From Aalborgiella sp043769295 (GTDB lineage Bacteria > Pseudomonadota > Gammaproteobacteria > Burkholderiales > Burkholderiaceae_C): a DNA stretch of 54,626 nt. The stretch spans positions 1 to 54,626 of the forward strand of contig JAYVJL010000076.1 in assembly GCA_043769295.1 (NCBI GenBank), given 5' to 3'. Below the pieces are notes generated by a model, which was not told the origin of the DNA, made no database searches, and was given only the letters and a program-made list of their open reading frames with translations. Positions within the stretch are counted from its first letter, which is position 1. Each line of letters starts with the position of its first letter. A program made the translations under genes and the position numbers. Below, piece after piece: positions 49,274 through 54,626 of the stretch.

Positions 49274-50518
49274 TCAAGTGTTTAGGGTTGAATCCGCCTC
49301 AGCCGTCAACAGCGCAATCAAGTCTTGCGCAAGGTCTGGTTGAGTTGGTGGCATGGCACGCTCCAGTTCCCCATCCGATTTCACCAAGCCACCCACCCGC
49401 ACCCCGAGCAAACGCAGCCGCTTGGTCAGGGGGATACGCTTCAGGCACAGCCCCGCCGCTTGGCGTATCGTCTTCGGGTCAGCTGTGTAAACATTCAGTG
49501 TTTGGTCACGCGTGGCGCTTTTGAAGTCGTCGTAGCGGAGTTTGATGCCGATGGTTTTGCCCAAATAGCCTTTACGCTGCAGGTCGCCGGCCAGCTTGTC
49601 GCACAACTCGGTAAAAATCGCGCCCAGCTCGGCCTTGTCGCGTACAGCGTGCAGGTCACGGTCAAACGTGGTTTCGCGGCTGATGGATACCGGCTCGCTG
49701 TTCAGGGAAATCGGGTTGTCGTCCTGCCCCCAACTGGCCCGGTGCAGCCATGCTCCCGTGCTTTTGCCAAAGTTGGCGACCAGCCACGCTTCATCCTTGG
49801 CCGCCAGTTCACCGATGGTGGTGATGCCATTGTTGATGAGTTTTTCATCCATTTTCGGGCCAACACCGTTGATTTTGCGGCAGGTCAGCGGCCAGATGCT
49901 GGTTTGCAGGTCTTCTTCTAAAACAACCGAAATGCCATTGGGTTTGTTGAACTCGCTGGCCATTTTGGCAAGCAGCTTGTTGGGTGCCACCCCCACAGAG
50001 CAGGTCAACCCCGTGCGCTCAAAAATCGTCTGCTGAATCAACTTCGCCAGCGCCCTGCCGCCCTGCCGCTGCCCGCCCGGCACCTCGGTGAAGTCGATAT
50101 ACACCTCGTCCACCCCTCGGTTTTCCATCAGCGGCGTGAATTCAAGAATCGTTTCCTTGAACAGTCGCGAATAATTCCGATACTGCTCAAAATCCACCGG
50201 CAGCAAAATCGCCTGCGGGCACAGCTTGGCCGCCTTCATCAGCCCCATCGCCGACCCCACCCCAAACTGCCGCGCCGCATAAGTAGCCGTCGTAATCACT
50301 CCCCGCCCCGCATAATCCTTCAGCCGCGCAAACGCCTCCACAGGAATATCCGCCCGCGTCTGCCCTTCAGCCAGCAGCTCAATAGCCTCGTCCACCTTGC
50401 GCCGCCCACCACCAATGACAACCGGCAACCCCTTAAGCTGCGGATAGCGCAGCAACTCCACAGATGCGTAGAAAGCATCCATGTCCAGGTGGGCGATTCG
50501 ACGGATTTTGGGAGTCAT
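49274..50518 (-). CDS. dinB: DNA polymerase IV (Y-family translesion polymerase)
   Basis: A 414-aa lesion-bypass polymerase from the ATG at 50518; an ATG at 50539 is an alternative. Motifs: RIAHLDMDAFYASVEL (first metal-binding Asp pair), YIDFTEVPG and the catalytic SRGVDEVY-type segment ENRGVDEVYIDFTE, CSVGVAPNKLLAKMASEFNK and LTCRKINGVGPKMDEKLIN (helix-hairpin-helix). The C-terminal little finger is present; the beta-clamp motif near the end is not obvious. No LexA-like box was seen upstream. Instead a short-repeat copy (50541-50601) abuts the upstream ATG. An integron-like cassette region begins just beyond. Confidence 0.95.
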   Translation of the reverse strand: MTPKIRRIAHLDMDAFYASVELLRYPQLKGLPVVIGGGRRKVDEAIELLAEGQTRADIPVEAFARLKDYAGRGVITTATYAARQFGVGSAMGLMKAAKLCPQAILLPVDFEQYRNYSRLFKETILEFTPLMENRGVDEVYIDFTEVPGGQRQGGRALAKLIQQTIFERTGLTCSVGVAPNKLLAKMASEFNKPNGISVVLEEDLQTSIWPLTCRKINGVGPKMDEKLINNGITTIGELAAKDEAWLVANFGKSTGAWLHRASWGQDDNPISLNSEPVSISRETTFDRDLHAVRDKAELGAIFTELCDKLAGDLQRKGYLGKTIGIKLRYDDFKSATRDQTLNVYTADPKTIRQAAGLCLKRIPLTKRLRLLGVRVGGLVKSDGELERAMPPTQPDLAQDLIALLTAEADSTLNT

Positions 50519-50540
50519 GAGTAATTCATTATCGCCCATA

Positions 50541-50601
50541 ATTTGCTATAATTTTAATAGCTACATAGACAATAAATACGCCGGCTATATGCCAAAATGA
50601 C
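50541..50601 (+). repeat. Interspersed two-hairpin repeat, copy 9 (upstream of dinB)
   Basis: ATTTGCTATAATTTTAATAG, CTACATAGACAATAAATACG, CCGGCTATATGCCAAAATG. A complete copy; the 5' hairpin GCTAT-AATTTTA-ATAGC is perfect. On the minus strand, towards dinB, it carries TTGTCT and TATAGC with 16-bp spacing, which could act as a promoter. Confidence 0.88.
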
Positions 50602-50680
50602 CACTATTTTAGGAAATTTATACTCAAACGTGGTCTCGCAGTCCACAGCTCCGCACCGCCAGTCGAAAGCTGCCGAAACT

Positions 50681-50785
50681 CGCTGGTGCTCAAACAATGC
50701 CAGCTTCCACCTGACGGCGCGCTGCTGAGTGCTGGAAGGAGAAGCTAATGGGCGCCACGATTGAGCGCAGGGTTAGGACTCATTG
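50681..50785 (-). other. Integron-like recombination site (attC-like), cassette 1 end
   Basis: The core TGAGTCCTAAC (minus strand, 50772-50782) contains the stop codon of the protease gene. It is followed by CCTGCGCTCAA and, 67 bp further on, the inverted partner TTGAGC then ACCAGCGAGTT. The terminal GTTAG core is degenerate, so this is an imperfect or decayed site. The 16-mer GGGTTAGGACTCATTG (plus strand, 50770-50785) is repeated exactly at 51575-51590. Confidence 0.5.
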
Positions 50786-51504
50786 TTGCGAGCCTCGATG
50801 AGTTCGGTGAGTGTCTTTCCATCGAATACTGGCGACACTTGCCCACGTAGTTTTGAAAACGGATACGCCATTCCGTAATGAGTAACCCGCGTGACCTTGG
50901 TGATGATGATTTGCTCTTTGTTGTTAGACAGAAGCTCTACTTCCTCCGTGTAGTCCTCTACTTCTTCGCTCTTAACAGACTGCGTAGCAAAGGCAACCAC
51001 CTTCGTACCCAGAAATACCGGGCAGCCGCTCATTCCGAGAGGAACTGCAATGTTTAGTTCTAGTTGTTTTGCCACAAGAGTAACGTGACCTTTGAGTATT
51101 CGCATCTCTTTACCAGATAACCAGACCTCGTGGCTGGGCACACCAATCAACTGTACATCGGCACCAGCAGAGACCTCTTCATCGCTGAGCGAGAGATACT
51201 TCGTACGTTCGAGATTAACGTGGATTAGTGCGAAGTCGCATTCTTGAAATGAAGCTGCACGTGTCAGCCAACAAACTTGCTGCTCAGTGCCTTGCTGAAC
51301 GATGGCGACCACTCGCTTTCCTGGCGGCAAGTTGTCTGGTTTGGGAATAACGTGATTGGCTGTAATGGCATCTCCGCGCCTACTGACGAAGAAGGCGGTT
51401 CCCAAGAAGACGCGCGACTCAAGAAAAATGCCATTGTCCTTCGAATCAACCAAGAACAGCGGGAAGATGTACTCGCGGGCATCATCGAGAATTAGCATCG
51501 ACAT
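50773..51504 (-). CDS. Trypsin-like serine protease in an integron-like cassette
   Basis: A 243-aa protease-fold protein without a signal peptide, so probably cytoplasmic. The triad is visible: His51 in TANHVI, Asp90 in ECDFALI and Ser159 in GMSGCPVF, followed by TKVVAFATQS. The opening GTAFFVSRRGD is typical of the chymotrypsin/HtrA fold, but there is no PDZ domain. The C-terminal 60 residues are charged and of unknown fold. No partner other than the next cassette is evident. Cytosolic trypsin-like proteases occur in anti-phage and conflict systems, and that is one possible role. Its boundaries match integron-style cores: GTTAGCACTCA before the start and TGAGTCCTAAC at the stop. Confidence 0.82.
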   Translation of the reverse strand: MSMLILDDAREYIFPLFLVDSKDNGIFLESRVFLGTAFFVSRRGDAITANHVIPKPDNLPPGKRVVAIVQQGTEQQVCWLTRAASFQECDFALIHVNLERTKYLSLSDEEVSAGADVQLIGVPSHEVWLSGKEMRILKGHVTLVAKQLELNIAVPLGMSGCPVFLGTKVVAFATQSVKSEEVEDYTEEVELLSNNKEQIIITKVTRVTHYGMAYPFSKLRGQVSPVFDGKTLTELIEARNNES

Positions 51505-51507
51505 GTT

Positions 51508-51587
51508 TGAGTGCTAACGTGCTAGCTCAGGGGCGCGAAGCCGACTTGCCGGCGTAGTATCCCTCCGAAGCGGTGGGTTAGGACTCA
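51508..51587 (-). other. attC-like site between the two cassette genes
   Basis: 80 bp bounded by TGAGTCCTAAC and GTTAGCACTCA in minus-strand orientation. The termini are inverted copies differing at one of 11 positions, which is the R''/R' arrangement of an integron attC. It begins 8 bp after the stop of the upstream cassette gene and ends just before the protease start. The internal L-box pairing is weak by eye. Confidence 0.6.
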
Positions 51588-51595
51588 TTGAGCCA

Positions 51596-51973
51596 TTAGA
51601 CATTTGCTGGTTGACAATCATCTGGAAACTGCGTTGCGAAATCGGCAATGATTTTGAGGTCATCTGCTTTTTGAGGAACCGCTGTAGGACTTGATGGAAA
51701 ATGTGCCCTCCATAGTTTACGAATATCTCGAAAGTACAGATCACCTACGTTGACTCCGATCATGTAGCCTCCCGACTTCTCAGCTTCGTGGACTACAGGG
51801 ACGAGCAGACCGACCGATGGGCCGATGTACTGATTTCTGAAGCCAAACCATCTGATGACCTCAAGTTTTCGCGTGAAATCAAGGAAGAACCGACCGTCTG
51901 GCACGGTAGCTCCAACCTTCGTAGCTGCAAATCGACTCGGTGGGTCATCGAAGGCAATAAGAGTGAGTGCCAT
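51596..51973 (-). CDS. Unknown 125-aa protein in an integron-like cassette
   Basis: A soluble protein without signal or membrane segment, rich in aromatic residues (GRFFLDFTRKLEVIRWFGF, YMIGVNVGDLYFRDIRKLWR). I recognise no family. It starts with an ATG at 51973, 5 bp after the core GTTAGGACTCA, and stops at 51596, just before the attC-like site. That is how a single-gene integron cassette is built. Codon usage and AT content look a little different from the neighbouring core genes, in line with foreign origin. Confidence 0.6.
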   Translation of the reverse strand: MALTLIAFDDPPSRFAATKVGATVPDGRFFLDFTRKLEVIRWFGFRNQYIGPSVGLLVPVVHEAEKSGGYMIGVNVGDLYFRDIRKLWRAHFPSSPTAVPQKADDLKIIADFATQFPDDCQPANV

Positions 51974-51977
51974 GATA

Positions 51978-51990
51978 CTGAGTCCTAACG
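51978..51990 (-). other. Integron-like half-site upstream of cassette 2
   Basis: GCGTTAGGACTCA, read on the minus strand, directly upstream of the unknown 125-aa gene. It matches the core at the two other sites. A short perfect hairpin (CCGCAA-GTT-TTGCGG) lies 12 bp further upstream. The partner core is not seen, so this is either an attI-like half-site or a truncated attC. Confidence 0.5.
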
Positions 51991-52229
51991 CAATGTATAC
52001 CGCAAAACTTGCGGATTATTCTGGCGGCTGCGTATTAATCTGGACATCGAATGCTCCTTTGATTGGCTTGTAGCTTGGGTTTCAAATGAAATGACTGATT
52101 ATTTACATGGATATAAAACATGCCAGCAAACACCACAAGCAACCGTTCAGTTTACAGCATCAGAACCCAACTTTCCGCGCTCCCCCGCCGTTCAGACAGG
52201 ACTGATCAGCGCAGAGACGGGTGGATCAC

Positions 52230-52315
52230 AAATAGGGGTCAGAGTCCAATTTCGATGAGATATTGCTGTCCGCCGAAAGGTGAATTGTCCTGAATTGGAA
52301 TCTGACCCCCATTTA
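52230..52315. repeat. REP-like inverted repeat (GGGGTCAGA type)
   Basis: Arms AATAGGGGTCAGAGTCCAAT and ATTGGAATCTGACCCCCATT enclose about 40 bp. The GGGGTCAGANTCCAATT core is familiar from bacterial REP elements mobilised by IS200-like REP-associated transposases. No such transposase gene is in the window. Confidence 0.75.
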
Positions 52316-52359
52316 TTTGCCTCTGCTGATAGAAGCTTCACTCGACCGCCTAGCTAGTC

Positions 52360-52464
52360 AAAATTCCCCTTTAGCATGAAGGGGGGCGCGAAGCGACGGG
52401 GTAGTTGCTGCGCGGAACACAGCTACCCCGCCCGCTGGGCACCCCTTCACTTTGAAGGGGAATT
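52360..52464. repeat. Composite CCCCTT/AAGGGG palindromic repeat, copy 2
   Basis: AAATTCCCCTTTAGCATGAA then GGGGGGCGCGAAGCGACGGG, an unrelated spacer, and CTACCCCGCCCGCTGGGCAC then CCCCTTCACTTTGAAGGGG ending GAATTT. Same two modules as at 10673-10773 but in the opposite order, so the outer ends are AAATTCCCCTT/AAGGGGAATTT. Confidence 0.75.
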
Positions 52465-52486
52465 TAGGCACTGGTTTTTGGGTTAA

Positions 52487-52546
52487 TTTATGCTATAAAT
52501 AGCATAGCACTTTAGGCAGCAAATACGCCAGCTAGAGGCCAAAAAC
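52487..52546 (+). repeat. Interspersed two-hairpin repeat, copy 10 (upstream of argH-lldD end)
   Basis: TTTATGCTATAAATAGCATA, GCACTTTAGGCAGCAAATAC, GCCAGCTAGAGGCCAAAAA. The first hairpin is extended to perfect 8-bp arms (TATGCTAT-AA-ATAGCATA). Confidence 0.85.
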
Positions 52547-52574
52547 ACCCCAAAAACAGCCTCAAATATCCCAT

Positions 52575-53720
52575 TTAGTACGTCCCAGCCAACAAAATCC
52601 CCTGATCCACATTCTGGATATTCGTATGCCCGCAAAACGCCATCGTGATATCCAGCTCTTTGTGGATGATCTGCAGCGCCTTGGTCACCCCCGCCTCGCC
52701 CATCGCGCCCAGCCCATATACCATGGCGCGGCCTATGAGCACGCCTTTGGCACCCAGCGCCCAGGCTTTGAGCACGTCTTGCCCGGAGCGGATACCGCCG
52801 TCCATCCAGACCTCGATCTGGTCGCCCACAGCTTCAACGATGGGCGGCAGCGCCTTGATGCTGGATTCCGCACCGTCCAGCTGACGCCCGCCGTGGTTGC
52901 TGACCACAATCGCATCCGCACCGCTCAAAACAGCCAGTTTGGCGTCTTCCACGTCCTGGATGCCCTTCAAAATCAGCTTGCCGCCCCATTGGGCTTTGAC
53001 CCATGCCACGTCTTCCCACGACAGGCGCGGGTCAAATTGCTCGTTGGTCCAGGCGGCGAGGGAGTTCATATCGCTCACGCCTTTGACGTGGCCGACCAAA
53101 TTACCAAAGGTGTGACGCTTAGTGCCCAGCATGCCAAAACACCAGCCCAGTTTGGTGGACAGGTTGATGATGTTGGCAATGGTCGGACGCGGTGGTGCGG
53201 TCAGGCCGTTTTTCAGGTCTTTGTGGCGCTGGCCGATGACTTGCAGGTCCAGCGTCAGCACCAAAGCGCTGCATTTGGCGGCTTTGCAGCGGTCAATCAT
53301 GCGGCGCATGGCGTCGCGGTCGCGCATCATGTAGAGCTGAAACATGAAGGGCGCGGTGGTGTTGGCGGCGATGTCTTCGATGGAGCAGATGCTCATGGTC
53401 GACAAAATGAAGGGGATGCCGAATTTTTCAGCCGCCTTGGCCGCTTTGATTTCGCCATCGGCGCTTTGCATGCCCGTCAAGCCGACAGGGGCAATGGCCA
53501 CTGGCATTTTGGCATCCACGCCAACCATTTTTGTCGCCGTCGTGCGGTTTTCCATGTTCACGGCGACGCGCTGGCGCAGCTTGATGGTCTGAAAATCGTC
53601 CGAATTGGCGCGGTAGGTACTCTCGGTCCACGAGCCGGAATCGGCGTAGTCGTAAAACATGCGGGGAACGCGCTTTTTGGCCAAAACGCGCAGGTCTTCG
53701 ATGGTGGTGATGACGGTCAT
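52575..53720 (-). CDS. FMN-dependent alpha-hydroxy-acid dehydrogenase (L-lactate dehydrogenase type)
   Basis: A 381-aa flavoenzyme from the ATG at 53720 (GGAG upstream). The fold is a TIM barrel of the LldD/glycolate oxidase family: VPRMFYDYADSGSWTESTYR at the start, PVAIAPVGLTGMQSADGEIK, FQLYMMRDRDAMRRMIDRCK, and the FMN/active-site segment IVVSNHGGRQLDGAESSIKA with the catalytic His, then VWMDGGIRSGQDVLKAWALG. Oxidises an L-2-hydroxy acid such as lactate, feeding electrons to quinone or oxygen; substrate not certain. It lies 17 bp after argH on the same strand, so co-transcription is likely. Confidence 0.93.
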   Translation of the reverse strand: MTVITTIEDLRVLAKKRVPRMFYDYADSGSWTESTYRANSDDFQTIKLRQRVAVNMENRTTATKMVGVDAKMPVAIAPVGLTGMQSADGEIKAAKAAEKFGIPFILSTMSICSIEDIAANTTAPFMFQLYMMRDRDAMRRMIDRCKAAKCSALVLTLDLQVIGQRHKDLKNGLTAPPRPTIANIINLSTKLGWCFGMLGTKRHTFGNLVGHVKGVSDMNSLAAWTNEQFDPRLSWEDVAWVKAQWGGKLILKGIQDVEDAKLAVLSGADAIVVSNHGGRQLDGAESSIKALPPIVEAVGDQIEVWMDGGIRSGQDVLKAWALGAKGVLIGRAMVYGLGAMGEAGVTKALQIIHKELDITMAFCGHTNIQNVDQGILLAGTY

Positions 53721-53737
53721 GGGATGCTCCAAAAATT

Positions 53738-54626
53738 TTAAGCTTTTAACCGCGCCACATGCCGCGCAATCTGCAGCCGCACCTGCGCTGGCGCCGTGCC
53801 ACCCAAGGTGCTGCGGGCATTCAGCGAGCCGCGCAGGGACAGCACGTCGTATACGTCTTTTTCGATTTTCGGGTTGAACTGTTGCAGCACGTTCAAAGGC
53901 AGTTCCGACAAATCAACCTGGTGCGCCATAGCGGCTTTGACGGCGTGGGCCACGGCTTCGTGGGCGTCGCGGAAAGGCAGGCCTTTTTTGACCATGTAAT
54001 CGGCCAGATCGGTCGCGGTGGCGTAGCCTTTGAGTGCGGCGCGCTCCATGGCTTCGGGTTTGAGGGTGATGGAGCCCATCATTTCAGCAAAAATACGCAG
54101 CGTGTCTTTGAGGGTGTCCACCGTGTCAAACAGCGGCTCTTTGTCTTCCTGGTTGTCTTTGTTGTAGGCCAGCGGTTGGCCTTTCATCAAGGTGATCAAG
54201 CCCATCAAATGACCGACGACACGGCCGGTTTTACCGCGTGCCAGTTCGGGCACGTCGGGGTTTTTCTTTTGCGGCATGATGGACGAGCCGGTGGTGTAGG
54301 CATCGCCAATTTGAATGAAACCAAAGCTCTGGCTCATCCACAAAATCAATTCTTCAGACAAACGGCTGATATGCACCATGGCCAGGCTGGCCGCAGCGGT
54401 GAATTCAATCGCAAAGTCGCGGTCGCTCACGGCGTCCAGGCTGTTTTGGCAAACTTGTGGGTTGCCTTTTTCGTCAACCATGCCCAGCGTTTTCGCGACG
54501 CGTTCGCGGTCCAGCGGGTAGCTGGTGCCCGCCAGGGCGGCTGCGCCCAGCGGCAGGTGGTTGACACGGCGGCGCACGTCCTGCATGCGCTCGGCGTCGC
54601 GGCTGAACATCTCCACGTAGGCCAGC
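53738..54626 (-). CDS. argH: Argininosuccinate lyase, 5' part outside window
   Basis: The visible C-terminal about 296 residues of the arginine-biosynthesis (and urea-cycle) lyase that splits argininosuccinate into arginine and fumarate. The superfamily signature is GSSIMPQKKNPDVPELARGK. Other family segments are NHLPLGAAALAGTSYPLDRE, SEELILWMSQSFGFIQIGDA and GYATATDLADYMVKKGLPF. The frame is open to the edge, so the N-terminus lies beyond 54626. Confidence 0.97.
   Translation of the reverse strand, partial: LAYVEMFSRDAERMQDVRRRVNHLPLGAAALAGTSYPLDRERVAKTLGMVDEKGNPQVCQNSLDAVSDRDFAIEFTAAASLAMVHISRLSEELILWMSQSFGFIQIGDAYTTGSSIMPQKKNPDVPELARGKTGRVVGHLMGLITLMKGQPLAYNKDNQEDKEPLFDTVDTLKDTLRIFAEMMGSITLKPEAMERAALKGYATATDLADYMVKKGLPFRDAHEAVAHAVKAAMAHQVDLSELPLNVLQQFNPKIEKDVYDVLSLRGSLNARSTLGGTAPAQVRLQIARHVARLKA

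Larger units (their letters stand above)
51974..52574. other. 600-bp gene-free repeat island
   Basis: Holds a cassette half-site (51978-51990) with a CCGCAA-GTT-TTGCGG hairpin next to it, about 190 bp without recognisable features, a REP-like inverted repeat (52230-52315), the second CCCCTT composite repeat (52360-52464) and a copy of the two-hairpin repeat (52487-52546). No credible open frame. Confidence 0.7.

Noticed and set aside
50519..50640. LexA box upstream of dinB
   Set aside because: No CTG-N10-CAG-type palindrome was found; the region is occupied by a repeat copy.
52626..53741. A 371-codon open frame on the plus strand opposite the FMN dehydrogenase gene
   Set aside because: Antisense shadow. 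The minus-strand product is a full alpha-hydroxy-acid dehydrogenase with catalytic motifs, whereas the plus frame has none.
1..54626. tRNA, rRNA, prophage, transposase and restriction-modification genes
   Set aside because: Looked for on both strands by motif and context; none was convincing.

Overview
The window looks like a chromosome segment from a betaproteobacterium of the order Burkholderiales, most likely family Comamonadaceae (Rhodoferax/Polaromonas-like). This rests on gene content and protein style recognised by eye: a PHA-granule region protein, WS/DGAT, type II QueF, DUF3034, DUF3309, AidB-like acyl-CoA dehydrogenase and LivFGHMK beside an acyl-CoA ligase. No database search was possible. 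No rRNA, tRNA, CRISPR array, prophage or intact transposase was seen.

Layout. 1-263: most of an RNase P RNA gene, running off the left edge. 313-9700: an envelope and stress region with a PagL-type lipid A deacylase, a frameshifted phospholipase D/cardiolipin synthase, a PQQ-type sugar dehydrogenase lipoprotein, DUF3309, a collagen-like lipoprotein, an ice-binding-like DUF3494 lipoprotein, an OmpA-family porin, a glycine-zipper lipoprotein and two paralogous Crp/Fnr regulators flanking the DUF3494-ompA pair. 9.8-18.3 kb: HAD phosphatase, prfC, lipid-storage genes (WS/DGAT, acyl-CoA-binding protein, PHA-granule protein), a lipoprotein aminopeptidase and a molybdopterin oxidoreductase. 15.2-36.7 kb: about 21 kb in which every gene lies on the minus strand. 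It reads as fatty-acid or other carboxylate catabolism: acyl-CoA ligase, a LivKHMGF-type ABC importer, a FadJ-like fusion, thiolase, two acyl-CoA dehydrogenases, two SDRs, a hotdog thioesterase, an MDR reductase and a GST. Hairpins split it into several transcription units.

36.9-50.5 kb: housekeeping and stress genes (selO, msrB, yciB, bolA-like, parvulin isomerase, yaaA, hydrolase, queF), an ECF sigma/anti-sigma pair divergent from a small ORF and a cytochrome c, a crotonase, a secreted truncated haemoglobin beside DUF3034, a DksA-like protein and dinB. 50.6-52.0 kb: two genes, a cytosolic trypsin-like protease and an unknown protein, framed by integron-style recombination core sites but without an integrase. 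52.0-52.57 kb: an island of three different repeat types. 52.6 kb to the end: an FMN-dependent alpha-hydroxy-acid dehydrogenase and the 3' part of argH.

The most unusual signal is a family of about ten degenerate copies of a 55-60 bp two-hairpin repeat. Five copies lie inside coding sequences without breaking the frame, one supplies the start codon of a hydrolase gene, and others abut dinB and the bolA-like gene. The integron-like cassette pair without integrase is the second most interesting element.
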